A stretch of DNA of 48,376 bases from Deltaproteobacteria bacterium (GTDB lineage Bacteria; Desulfobacterota; SM23-61). How positions within the stretch are numbered: the first letter of the stretch is position 1; every line of letters starts with the position of its first letter. The notes beneath the pieces are model-generated. The model saw nothing but the letters and a program-made list of their open reading frames with translations. It was not told the DNA's origin and searched no databases. The stretch spans positions 1-48,376 of the forward strand of contig VGSF01000029.1 of NCBI GenBank assembly GCA_016875165.1. Reading direction: 5' to 3'. The position numbers were made by a program, and so were the translations under genes. This document shows positions 40,886-48,376 of the stretch, in pieces.

Positions 40886-41620
40886 TCAAACCGGCGGCCT
40901 CTGGGGAATTATCCTCCTTATGGGGATCGTTCTTATTTCTTCGTAACGATTAGCGGGAAGAGAAGTTAGGAAGGAGATGGACACCCCTTCCTTCGGCCCC
41001 ATACCTTCCTTCTGGTTAAAAGTTACCCGTATGGCTTTGGGCAGTCCTTTTTCTTCCCTGGTATTCCATTCCCCGACCCATTCCGCAGTTAGGTTTTTCT
41101 GTGGATCTTCCTCCCGGTAATATTTAAAGCGCACATCGGAAAGATTTTCAATCAGGGTATTTTCCGTTTCTTCTCTGGGTTTTGCTTCCATAAAATCTTT
41201 ATTTAGAACCTTTTGCTCATAAAGAACCAAAGCCCCTTTTTCCTTGCCGTTCCTTTTAAAATCATAGATGACATAAACAAACCCTTCCGGCTGCCTGGCC
41301 TTGAGCGGCAGGGCGGAAACGAATTTTAAAGAACCGGCCTTTCCCTCAAAAGCCAGATAATCTTCTTCAGCCTTGCTCGCCTTGATTTTATAGGGAACGA
41401 TGGATTTGATCTGGCGGGAGATTAACTGAGAGGCAATGCGTATTTTCTGATACTCCCCCTGCAGGGTTTCCCCTTTGGCCCAGGCAGAAAGCCCCAGGCG
41501 GAAAACTCCGAAAATCATCAGCATGATAAACCCCAGGATGGTCATGGTTACCAGGACCTCCAGCAGGGTAAATCCAGATGGTTTTCCTTTCCGGGAGGAA
41601 GTTTCAGGTCTTTGCTGCAT
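40886..41620 (-). CDS. gspJ: type II secretion minor pseudopilin GspJ (244 aa)
   Basis: A class III signal sequence KPSGFTLLEVLVTMTILGFI has the processing Gly and Glu5. The globular domain contains AWAKGETLQGEYQKIRIASQ and ends with the FLTSLPANRYEEI region. With GspI and GspK it forms the pseudopilus tip. It overlaps gspI by 17 bases. A 151-base gap before gspK contains repeated CTCCGAACTA motifs and no gene. Confidence 0.9.
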   Translation of the reverse strand: MQQRPETSSRKGKPSGFTLLEVLVTMTILGFIMLMIFGVFRLGLSAWAKGETLQGEYQKIRIASQLISRQIKSIVPYKIKASKAEEDYLAFEGKAGSLKFVSALPLKARQPEGFVYVIYDFKRNGKEKGALVLYEQKVLNKDFMEAKPREETENTLIENLSDVRFKYYREEDPQKNLTAEWVGEWNTREEKGLPKAIRVTFNQKEGMGPKEGVSISFLTSLPANRYEEIRTIPIRRIIPQRPPV

Positions 41621-42014
41621 GATCTTGCGCTTTGACTGCCTTTAACGTTTCCATGACTGTGGACCTTTCTTTGAGGCCGGACTTCCACAGGATGATTACC
41701 TTAACCTGATACAAATCTACGGGAGGCTTAAAATCCGTGGTTTCTTCCACGGGAAGAACTGGCACTTTCTTCACTTCCATCCGCCAGCGAAAAATATTAT
41801 CAAACTCCCCTTCTTCTTGCCCCTCTTCTAACTGTTTGGCCAGGGCAATATCTTCCATTTTCATCCGGGCATAACTAACGGCCTGAGTATATTCTTCGGA
41901 GGTTCTTCCCAGACGAAGTCCACCGGAGAAGAGTTCGATGATTACGATTAAACCTACCCCCAGGATGGCCATGGCCACTACGACTTCGATTAAGGTAAAA
42001 CCTCGCGTCTTCAT
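41604..42014 (-). CDS. gspI: type II secretion minor pseudopilin GspI (136 aa)
   Basis: Short pseudopilin with the signal MKTRGFTLIEVVVAMAILGV: processing after Gly5, then FTLIE with Glu5 of the mature protein. The small C-terminal domain (YARMKMEDIALAKQLEEGQE) matches GspI length and composition. It initiates the tip complex. It starts 12 bases after the gspH stop and overlaps gspJ. Confidence 0.9.
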   Translation of the reverse strand: MKTRGFTLIEVVVAMAILGVGLIVIIELFSGGLRLGRTSEEYTQAVSYARMKMEDIALAKQLEEGQEEGEFDNIFRWRMEVKKVPVLPVEETTDFKPPVDLYQVKVIILWKSGLKERSTVMETLKAVKAQDHAAKT

Positions 42015-42026
42015 CTCCCTATGCTT

Positions 42027-42539
42027 TCAGGCTCCTTCGATTTCCACTATGCCGGTGAGAAAGTGGACTTTGATCTTGAACCCCTTATGATGCTGGCTGT
42101 CCAGAATAATTATACCTCCGTTTGACCCCCCGTTGGGGTAAAATTCGATCGCCGGCAGCTCAGAAGGATACTGAGAAACAGGAATGTTCAATTCCTTCAT
42201 CTGGATGCCTGGGGGAAGCTGGTATTTCTTTATTAACCCCTGCCCTCTCATCTTTTCGCTAACTCCAGGGTCCTCTTCCCCATCGATCGCCTGGATCCTC
42301 ACCTCCCGCAAACCAGAGTCGAAGAGGACCTGATGAACCTTGCCCCTGTGCACGGCTTCACTCCGGTAATAACGCAAAATCCCCGAAGTTTTTTTGGCGG
42401 CCGCTTTCAGCTCAACGTTCTTGGCCACGCGCGAGAAAGACGGCGCCACCAGGGAAATGGCTAGACCGATGAGGACCAAAACAATGATCAGTTCAATCAG
42501 GGCAAAACCTTTATTCCTCACTTGCCAATGTCCTTCCAA
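42027..42539 (-). CDS. gspH: type II secretion minor pseudopilin GspH (170 aa)
   Basis: Prepilin-type start NKGFALIELIIVLVLIGLAI with the processing Gly and Glu5 (Ala replaces the usual Thr at position 2). The FimT/GspH domain follows (AAAKKTSGILRYYRSEAVHR, IEFYPNGGSNGGIIILDSQH). It overlaps the end of gspG by 22 bases. The long overlap and order support an intact operon. Confidence 0.88.
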   Translation of the reverse strand: MEGHWQVRNKGFALIELIIVLVLIGLAISLVAPSFSRVAKNVELKAAAKKTSGILRYYRSEAVHRGKVHQVLFDSGLREVRIQAIDGEEDPGVSEKMRGQGLIKKYQLPPGIQMKELNIPVSQYPSELPAIEFYPNGGSNGGIIILDSQHHKGFKIKVHFLTGIVEIEGA

Positions 42540-42955
42540 CTGACAATATCCTCATTTTCTCCTTCACCTCCGGCTACCCCGTCGAGTCCGTGGGAAATGA
42601 GATCATATTCCCCTTGTTCCCCCGGTGATTTATAAACATACGCCCTCCCCCAGGGATCGAAGGGAATTTCCTTGGGAAGATAAGGGCCTTTCCAGCTATC
42701 CATGCCCGAAGGTTTTTCCCGCAAGGCCTTCAAACCTTCTTCGGTCGTTGGGTATCTCCCGACATCCAGCCGGAGGGCATCCAGCGCGGTCCCGAAGAGT
42801 TCGATCTGGGCTTTGGCGGCTTTTTGTTTCGCCACGCTGACCTTCCCGAATAATCTGGGCCCCACCAATCCTGCCAGGAGGCCAATGATGATGATGACGA
42901 TCAATAATTCGATCAGGGTAAACCCTTGAGTCCTTCGTCCTTCCCTACCTTTCAT
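42518..42955 (-). CDS. gspG: type II secretion major pseudopilin GspG (145 aa)
   Basis: The major pilus subunit: signal GFTLIELLIVIIIIGLLAGL with Glu5, then the GspG core LDALRLDVGRYPTTEEGLKA, GPYLPKEIPFDPWGRAYVYK and the calcium-site region DLISHGLDGVAGGEGENEDI. Length matches the family. A GGGGAGAG site precedes the ATG. The upstream gap to gspF holds the terminal-inverted-repeat element at 42978-43112. Confidence 0.95.
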   Translation of the reverse strand: MKGREGRRTQGFTLIELLIVIIIIGLLAGLVGPRLFGKVSVAKQKAAKAQIELFGTALDALRLDVGRYPTTEEGLKALREKPSGMDSWKGPYLPKEIPFDPWGRAYVYKSPGEQGEYDLISHGLDGVAGGEGENEDIVSWKDIGK

Positions 42956-42977
42956 CTCTCCCCCTTAAAACAACCAA

Positions 42978-43112
42978 TTCACCGCAGAGCTCGCTGAGAA
43001 CGCAGAGGAAACATAAAAATAATAACAAGACAACATAAAAAAATTATTGCCCTTTTGTAGTTTTTTCTTTTACTGTATTTTCCTCTGCGATCTCCGCGTT
43101 CTCTGCGGTGAA
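42978..43112. repeat. 135-bp terminal-inverted-repeat element (family C) between gspF and gspG
   Basis: Perfect ends TTCACCGCAGAG and CTCTGCGGTGAA flank an AT-rich interior. It has the same ends as the composite element at 6415-6711. It lies between the gspF stop and the gspG start and contains no gene. Confidence 0.75.
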
Positions 43113-43127
43113 TAAATGCCTTTCGAA

Positions 43128-44342
43128 TTAAAAAGGAATTTCGTTGATGCTGAAGACCGCCAATAGCATTGAGATGACGATAAACCCAACGACGGCGCCC
43201 ATCACCAGGATGATCAAAGGTTCTAAAAGCGCAACAAGCCTTTTGGCTGTTTTCTGGACATTGTCCTCATAGGTTTCCGCAACCTTGATCAACATCTCCT
43301 CGAGCTTGCCGGTTTCCTCCCCAACGCCGATCATGTGCACGGCTAAAGCCGGGAAAACATCAGTCTCCTCTAAGGTCTTGGAAATGCCTTTGCCCTCTCT
43401 CAACCGATCATGAACATAGGCTATGGCTCTGGCAACTGTCAGGTTCTGGGAGGTTTCCTTTACCAGATTAAGGGCTGACAGAATAGGAACTCCGCTCTGC
43501 AATAAAGTCCCCAGAGTCCTGGAAAAACGGGCCACTTCTATTTTTTTGATGAGCGATCCGAGGCCGGGCCATTTCAATTTAAAACCATCCCACCGCCACC
43601 TTCTCTCCCCGTCCTGATTATAAAGTTGCAGGGCGAAATATAATAAGCTAACGGCCCCCAGACCGGCCCACCAATAATCCCTAAAAGAATGACTGGCCGA
43701 AAGCATAATCTGCGTGGCCAAGGGGATGGCCTGCCCCATGTCGGCAAATATTCGGGCAAACCGGGGAATGACAAAGGCCACCAGGATAGTTATGGAGATC
43801 CCGCTGACCGCCGTCAGGATCAGGGGATAGATCATGACTGAAATCAGATATTCCCTGATTTCTTTGACGCTTTGCAGATATCGAACCAACCGGGACAGGA
43901 TCGTCTCTAAGAATCCCCCCGATTCCCCGGCCTTGACCATATTGACGAATAGGCGCGAAAAAATTCGGGGATGGTAGCTAAGCGCTTCCGCCAGAGAATT
44001 CCCCCCTTCAATTCGTCTGAGGATGTCCTTGACCACCTCTTTTAATCTTCTGTTCTCTGTCAAATCTCTAAGGATTCGGAGGCTGCGATCGATGGGCAAA
44101 CCTGCGGATATAAGGGTGGAAAACTCCTGGGTAAAGGCCAGCAGGTTTTTAATGCCCACGCGCTGAGGTAAAAAGGAAGATAGTCCCAGGCTGGGCGTTT
44201 TTTCTTCTGCGGAAGCAATCCGGATGGGGATGTAACCAAGTCCATGCAAGCTCTGGACTACGGCCTTTTCGTCTTTGCCCTCAATTGCCCCTTCCACGGT
44301 TTGCCCGCTTAAGGTAGTGGCTTTGTAGAGAAATTCAGCCAT
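43128..44342 (-). CDS. gspF: type II secretion inner-membrane protein GspF (404 aa)
   Basis: The platform protein: two repeats of a cytoplasmic helical domain (GIKNLLAFTQEFSTLISAGL, and WPGLGSLIKKIEVARFSRTL), three membrane segments (IYPLILTAVSGISITILVAF) and the family opening MAEFLYKATTLSGQTVEG. Length is typical. It lies 310 bases after gspE; that gap is filled by repeats rather than by a gene. Confidence 0.94.
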   Translation of the reverse strand: MAEFLYKATTLSGQTVEGAIEGKDEKAVVQSLHGLGYIPIRIASAEEKTPSLGLSSFLPQRVGIKNLLAFTQEFSTLISAGLPIDRSLRILRDLTENRRLKEVVKDILRRIEGGNSLAEALSYHPRIFSRLFVNMVKAGESGGFLETILSRLVRYLQSVKEIREYLISVMIYPLILTAVSGISITILVAFVIPRFARIFADMGQAIPLATQIMLSASHSFRDYWWAGLGAVSLLYFALQLYNQDGERRWRWDGFKLKWPGLGSLIKKIEVARFSRTLGTLLQSGVPILSALNLVKETSQNLTVARAIAYVHDRLREGKGISKTLEETDVFPALAVHMIGVGEETGKLEEMLIKVAETYEDNVQKTAKRLVALLEPLIILVMGAVVGFIVISMLLAVFSINEIPF

Positions 44343-44423
44343 ATCTTTTTTATCTTTGCTTTTGGCTTTTAGCTTTCAGCTTTTTCCCTTGAACCCTTGA
44401 CTCTTTGAACCCTAAATTTATTG

Positions 44424-44501
44424 GGACACGGATTTTCACAGATAACCGCAGATAATTATTTGTTTTTATTTTATCCCGATAATCTGTGTACATCCGTGTC
44501 C
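44424..44501. repeat. 78-bp terminal-inverted-repeat element (family E)
   Basis: The ends GGACACGGAT and ATCCGTGTCC are perfect inverted repeats, with further pairing of TTCACAGATA and TAATCTGTG. It lies in the gspF-gspE gap. Fragmentary relatives flank the leader of ppdK near 23866 and 24060. Confidence 0.65.
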
Positions 44502-44508
44502 AAAAAGG

Positions 44509-44662
44509 AAATTCCTATACAATCAAGTTATTAACACCCCCACCCTAACCCTCCCCCATCCAGGGGGAGGGAATTTTGGATCCCCCAGTATCTCCCCTCC
44601 CCTGGCGGGAGGGGGTTGGGGGATGGGGATAGAAAAGCAAATTCCTATACAATTAAATTATT
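44509..44662. repeat. family B palindrome flanked by a 24-bp direct duplication at the gspE 3' end
   Basis: AAATTCCTATACAAT followed by CAAGTTATT at 44509-44532, and a copy with two changes at 44639-44662, bracket two C-tract/G-tract palindromes. The right-hand copy contains the gspE stop codon. This looks like an insertion that duplicated its target or a nearby tandem duplication. Confidence 0.65.
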
Positions 44663-46359
44663 TCTTCCTGGGTCACCCGCAAGACTTCCGAGACAGTTGT
44701 AATCCCCTGTTTGACTTTCAACCAACCATCCTCCCTAAGCGTCCTCATCCCGGCAAGACGCCCCGTCTCTTTGATGATGTTGGCGTCCCTTTTTTCCAGA
44801 ATGAGCTTCTGGATTTCTTCGTTAATTTTCAGGAACTCAAAAATCCCCGTCCGCCCCCAATACCCGGAGTAGTTACATTTCTCGCATCCTTTGACTTCAT
44901 GAATCGGCCAATCTTTAAGGGTCGATTCCTTAAGTTTCATTTCCTTCAGGATGGACGGGTCCGGGGAAAAGGGCGCCCGGCAATGCCGGCAGGAAATTCG
45001 CACGAGCCGTTGGGCGAGTATGCCGATGATGGTGGAAGAGAGAAGGTAATCCTCCATGCCCATATCTATAAGGCGGGTAACGGCGCTGGGAGCGTCGTTG
45101 GTATGCAGGGTGCTCAGGACCAGGTGTCCGGTTAGGGCCGAATGGATGGCAATCTCCGCTGTCTCGGCATCCCGGATTTCGCCGATGAGAATCACATCCG
45201 GATCCTGCCGCACGATGGATCGAAGGGCATTGGCAAAGGTAAGTCCGATGGATGGCTTCACCTGAATTTGATTAATCCCTTTTAATTGGTACTCAACCGG
45301 ATCCTCAACGGTAATAATCTTTTTTGTAGGGGAGTTGATCTTTTGTAAGGCACAATAAAGGGTTGTGGTTTTTCCGCTACCAGTTGGGCCAGTAACTAAA
45401 ATGATTCCGTGCGGATTCCTGATAATTTCTTGAATTTCCTTTAAAATGTCTTCTTGAATACCCAGTTGCTCAATATCAACGACGATGTTGCCTTTGTCTA
45501 AAATTCGCAAAACCATGGATTCCCCGTGAATGGTGGGAACTGAAGAAACCCGGAAATCGATTTCTTTACCCTTCACCCGAAGCATAATCCGGCCATCCTG
45601 GGGGAGGCGTCTTTCGGCGATATTCAATTTGGCCATGATTTTAATCCGGGAAATGATCGCCGACTGAAGCCGCTTGGGGGGGGATTCGGCGTCGTGTAAT
45701 ACCCCATCGATGCGATAGCGAACCCGGAATTTTTCTTCGAATGGTTCAAAATGGATGTCACTGGCTCTCTTTTCGATGGCCCGGGTGATGATCAGGTTAA
45801 CCAGCCGGATGACCGGCCCTTCCGATGCCAAATCGCGGAGATGATCGACGTTTTCTTCGTCTTCGGCCTGATATTCCGGAATCCGGTCCATGTCCTCTAT
45901 GATTTTCTCCATCGAGGTTGCCCCGGCGCCGTAAGTCCGTTCAATGGCTTTTAAAACGTCTTCTTCCGCTCCAACCAAAACATTGATTTCCTGGTTTGTG
46001 GCCAGGCGGATGGCCTCGAAAGTGTAAAAATCGAAGGGATTGCTTATGATGACCGTGAGAATATTATTCTCGATTTTAACCGGGATAAACTTTGACTCTT
46101 TCATGAACAGAAGGGATAATTGGTCGAAAAGGACTGGTTCTCTGGGATAATCATCCGCCGAAGCAAAAGGGGCTCCATAAAATTCTTTGGCTGCCGCTCG
46201 AAATCTCTCAGCGTTTATGAGGCCGGGTTTGATGAGATGTTCTTCCATTGAAAAGTTCTCCGGAGTTTCCCCCGCTGGAAAAATCCTTTCATGGTCAGCT
46301 TTTCCAAGCAGACCCTTCTCCACCAGATAGGCAATCAATCGGCGGTTGATATCTTCCAT
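44653..46359 (-). CDS. gspE: type II secretion assembly ATPase GspE (568 aa)
   Basis: The cytoplasmic secretion ATPase. An N-terminal GspE-N domain (VEKGLLGKADHERIFPAGE) is followed by the RecA-type core with Walker A GPTGSGKT at residues 324-331, the Asp box and Walker B region (RQDPDVILIGEIRDAETAEI), and the His box (ALTGHLVLSTLHTND). The tetracysteine zinc motif is present as two CxxC pairs (CRHC and CEKC) in the last 120 residues. Length is normal. The upstream 46360-46753 gap contains a long repeat copy, so the operon promoter is not evident. No prepilin peptidase gene is in the window. Confidence 0.95.
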   Translation of the reverse strand: MEDINRRLIAYLVEKGLLGKADHERIFPAGETPENFSMEEHLIKPGLINAERFRAAAKEFYGAPFASADDYPREPVLFDQLSLLFMKESKFIPVKIENNILTVIISNPFDFYTFEAIRLATNQEINVLVGAEEDVLKAIERTYGAGATSMEKIIEDMDRIPEYQAEDEENVDHLRDLASEGPVIRLVNLIITRAIEKRASDIHFEPFEEKFRVRYRIDGVLHDAESPPKRLQSAIISRIKIMAKLNIAERRLPQDGRIMLRVKGKEIDFRVSSVPTIHGESMVLRILDKGNIVVDIEQLGIQEDILKEIQEIIRNPHGIILVTGPTGSGKTTTLYCALQKINSPTKKIITVEDPVEYQLKGINQIQVKPSIGLTFANALRSIVRQDPDVILIGEIRDAETAEIAIHSALTGHLVLSTLHTNDAPSAVTRLIDMGMEDYLLSSTIIGILAQRLVRISCRHCRAPFSPDPSILKEMKLKESTLKDWPIHEVKGCEKCNYSGYWGRTGIFEFLKINEEIQKLILEKRDANIIKETGRLAGMRTLREDGWLKVKQGITTVSEVLRVTQEEII

Positions 46360-46391
46360 TTTTGCCCCAAAACGAGTTTCTAATATCCTAT

Positions 46392-46549
46392 GCTTTTTCC
46401 GCGACCTTGCGCGGAAAAAGTGGCCCGCCTCAGGCGGGCAGCGAAAAGTCCTGAAATCCCCCCTAACCCCCCTTTGGCAAAGGGGGGAAGGGGGGATTTA
46501 TCGGCAGACATTTCCTTCTTACAAACATGTTTGTATTAATGAGGCGCTA
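46392..46549. repeat. 158-bp direct repeat, left copy
   Basis: Begins GCTTTTTCCGCGACCTTGCG, passes through a C-tract/G-tract palindrome and ends ATTAATGAGGCGCTA. It is identical to 48218-48376 apart from one substitution (C to A near 46429) and one inserted G. The remainder of the gap to 46753 is AT-rich with no gene; the downstream transporter start has GGTGGG just upstream. Confidence 0.9.
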
Positions 46550-46753
46550 AGCGCTTAATTTGGTATTATATCTTAACTTGTCAAACAATAAAATATTTAA
46601 TTTGGCAACCCTACCCGTCATCGAACCCGCTGTCGCAACTTGAGCATAAAATACGCCGGGGGGAAACCGACATTTTCAGCATCTCACCCCATCTTGTATT
46701 TTCCTTCTTAATTTGTTATTTTTTACGCGCCTCGATATTATATTCGGTGGGTT

Positions 46754-47953
46754 ATGAATCCTGCAAAACCGGAAACGAAAATATTTGGTCTAAGCCGCAC
46801 CATTTTTTTTCTGGGGTGGGTCAGTTTTTTTACGGACGTAAGCAGTGAAATGATCTATCCTCTCCTGCCAGTCTTTTTAACCTCGGTTCTGGGGATGAGA
46901 ACCACTTTTGTCGGCCTGGTCGAAGGAATTGCCGAAGCCACGGCCTCCTTGTTCAAACTTATCTCCGGCTGGTTATCCGACCGTCTGGGCAAGAGAAAAG
47001 CACTTGTCGTTTTCGGTTATACCCTTTCTTCAATCATCCGCCCTTTAGTGGCCGCGGCAACGATGGGATGGCACGTTTTGCTTATCCGTTTCTTGGACCG
47101 GGTGGGCAAAGGAATACGCACGTCCCCCAGGGATGCTTTGATTGCGGATTCCAGTCTTGATCAAGAACACGGCAAAGCCTTTGGCTTTCAGCGGGCCCTG
47201 GATCATGCTGGAGCGGTTATCGGCCCTCTGCTCGCCTTTTTGCTTCTTACCTATATCACCCAGGAATACCGGACCATCTTCTGGCTGGCCTTCATCCCTG
47301 GTATGGTTGCCCTGATTATCCTCATCCGCGGAGTCAGCGAAAAAAAACCAACGTACTCCGGGCCTGTTTCGCCAAAAATCCGGTTATCCCTTAAGCCTTT
47401 TGACCGCCGATTTAAGTTCTTCCTTTTTACCATCGTCATTTTCAGCCTGGGAAACTCCAGCGATGCTTTTTTGATACTCAAGGCCAAAGATGCGGGTGTC
47501 TCTGTTACCCTTCTCCCTGTTCTCTGGGTGGTCCTTCATCTATCGAAATCCCTTTCCGCCACACCGGGAGGAATCCTTTCGGACCGACTCGGAAGAAAGG
47601 GAGTGCTCATCGCCGGCTGGTTGCTGTACAGCGGGGTCTACTGGGCCTTCGCCTGGGCTGATACGTCCGGGGCCATCTGGGTTCTCTTCGCTGTTTATGG
47701 TCTTTTCTATGGCCTTACCGAGGGAGGAGAACGCGCTCTGGTGGCTGACCTGGTACCGGTTAATTTAAGGGGAACGGCTTATGGGCTTTATAATTTTGCC
47801 ATCGGAATCAGCACGCTGCCCGCAAGCGTCTTAATGGGATTTTTATGGGAAACGTTAAGCCCCAAAGTAGCCTTCGGCTGCGGAGCTACCCTGGCCTTAA
47901 TTTCGGCCATCTTGTTGTGGCTGACACTGAAAAAAATAGAAAAAAGGGAGTAG
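46754..47953 (+). CDS. MFS transporter (399 aa)
   Basis: A twelve-helix major facilitator superfamily carrier. The start MNPAKPETKIFGLSRTIF leads to the first helix, and the first loop reads DVSSEMIYPLLPVFL. The MFS motif A-like loop is SDRLGKRKALVVFG, repeated as SDRLGRKGVLIAGW in the second half. RFLDRVGKGIRTSPRDALIA marks a subgroup common in anaerobic Gram-negatives, possibly drug or metabolite efflux. The substrate is unknown. It stands alone on the plus strand, bracketed by the 158-bp direct repeats, and is not part of the secretion operon. Confidence 0.85.
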   Translation: MNPAKPETKIFGLSRTIFFLGWVSFFTDVSSEMIYPLLPVFLTSVLGMRTTFVGLVEGIAEATASLFKLISGWLSDRLGKRKALVVFGYTLSSIIRPLVAAATMGWHVLLIRFLDRVGKGIRTSPRDALIADSSLDQEHGKAFGFQRALDHAGAVIGPLLAFLLLTYITQEYRTIFWLAFIPGMVALIILIRGVSEKKPTYSGPVSPKIRLSLKPFDRRFKFFLFTIVIFSLGNSSDAFLILKAKDAGVSVTLLPVLWVVLHLSKSLSATPGGILSDRLGRKGVLIAGWLLYSGVYWAFAWADTSGAIWVLFAVYGLFYGLTEGGERALVADLVPVNLRGTAYGLYNFAIGISTLPASVLMGFLWETLSPKVAFGCGATLALISAILLWLTLKKIEKRE

Positions 47954-48035
47954 GAAATAAGTGAAGTGTTGAGTGTAAAGTGGTTAATGTTGAGGGGGTA
48001 TGGGTTTTGTTTTGTGTATTTATGGCTTAACCCTA

Positions 48036-48218
48036 GCCAAAGATATTTGAAATTTCCATCAGATTCCCTCCCCTTTGATGGGGGAGGGTAAGGGTGGGGG
48101 TGAATAGAAAAATTATCCCCCTCCCCTTTATCCCCTCCCGCCAGGGGAGAGGAGATTTTAGGGATATTATTAAAGTCTTAGAAGAAAATTCTCAGATTGA
48201 AATATGTAAGAATCTAAG
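48036..48218. repeat. inverted copy of the 184-bp repeat at 3430-3613
   Basis: The reverse complement matches 3430-3613, including CCAAAGATATTTGAAATTTC at the left end and ATGTAAGAATCTAA at the right. It is immediately fused to the right copy of the direct repeat starting at 48218. The 47954-48035 stretch before it shows no gene. Confidence 0.85.
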
Positions 48219-48376
48219 CTTTTTCCGCGACCTTGCGCGGAAAAAGTGGCCCGCATCAGGCGGGCAGCGAAAAGTCCTGAAATCCCCCCTAACCCCCCTT
48301 TGGCAAAGGGGGGAAGGGGGGGATTTATCGGCAGACATTTCCTTCTTACAAACATGTTTGTATTAATGAGGCGCTA
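48218..48376. repeat. 158-bp direct repeat, right copy, truncated by the window end
   Basis: Matches 46392-46549 from GCTTTTTCCGCGACC to the last base of the window, GAGGCGCTA. The true right boundary cannot be seen. Confidence 0.88.

Noticed and set aside
1..48376. CRISPR array, rRNA or tRNA genes
   Set aside because: No regularly spaced identical repeats with unique spacers were seen; repeated elements are irregularly spaced palindromes. No conserved rRNA stretches or obvious tRNA cloverleaf with a GTTCRANNC T-arm were noticed, though tRNAs are easy to miss by eye.

Overview
The window looks like a chromosomal segment of an anaerobic, Gram-negative bacterium of the Desulfobacterota (Deltaproteobacteria) type. 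This rests on four things seen in the sequence: ferredoxin-linked enzymes (a 2-oxoacid:ferredoxin oxidoreductase, an aldehyde:ferredoxin oxidoreductase, a RACo-like corrinoid activator), a complete-looking type II secretion operon, Pst phosphate transport, and intergenic gaps filled with short repeats. No rRNA, tRNA, phage or CRISPR signature was found, so the taxonomy is inference from gene content only.

Layout. (1) 0-3.2 kb, minus strand: a toxin-antitoxin patch. It holds a RelE/ParE-like toxin with an in-frame amber codon and its intact antitoxin, two small unknown genes, a BrnT/BrnA-like pair, a HicA/HicB pair and a frameshifted small gene. (2) 3.7-7.6 kb, minus: a MoxR-type AAA+ ATPase (CbbQ/NorQ family) and a 907-residue VWA protein (CbbO/NorD family), separated by a repeat-filled gap. 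(3) 8.3-10.7 kb, plus: a Lin0512-family protein and a RACo-like 2Fe-2S/ASKHA protein. (4) 11-14.1 kb: a VapBC pair, the tail of a REP-associated transposase, a LysR regulator and a 5'-truncated malonyl-CoA synthetase-like gene. (5) 14.6-29 kb, all plus: a 2-oxoacid:ferredoxin oxidoreductase (delta-alpha-beta-gamma), an exported metallo-beta-lactamase-fold protein, an aldehyde:ferredoxin oxidoreductase, a two-subunit CoA-transferase, a D-2-hydroxyacid dehydrogenase, pyruvate phosphate dikinase, an HPr-kinase-like protein and a ComA-like phosphosulfolactate synthase. (6) 29.1-34.4 kb, minus: pstB2-pstS-pstC-pstA-pstB1-phoU plus a small exported protein. (7) 34.5-46.4 kb, minus: type II secretion genes in the order E-F-G-H-I-J-K-L-M-C-D. 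(8) 46.4-48.4 kb: an MFS transporter between two copies of a 158-bp direct repeat.

How the genes may work together. Region 5 reads as fermentative or syntrophic carbon metabolism: oxidation of 2-oxoacids and aldehydes to reduced ferredoxin, exchange of CoA between acids, and conversion of pyruvate to PEP. PEP is the substrate of ComA, so ppdK, the HPr-kinase-like gene and comA may form a small PEP-centred module; the kinase target is unknown. In the pst operon the two PstB ATPases have complementary motif changes. PstB1 has an altered Walker A and no Q-loop glutamine, while PstB2 has an altered ABC signature. A heterodimer would therefore have one consensus and one degenerate ATP site.

Repeats are a main feature of the window. 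At least five families of short palindromic or terminal-inverted-repeat elements occupy most gaps over 100 bp. They include a roughly 200-bp GC-rich structured element present in two clear copies and perhaps a third, and a 184-bp sequence that recurs in inverted orientation about 44 kb away. Remnants of genes (a transposase, a matB-like gene, a dapA-like fragment, the toxin) lie next to these repeats. All assignments were made by reading the sequence and remembered family motifs; no search was run.
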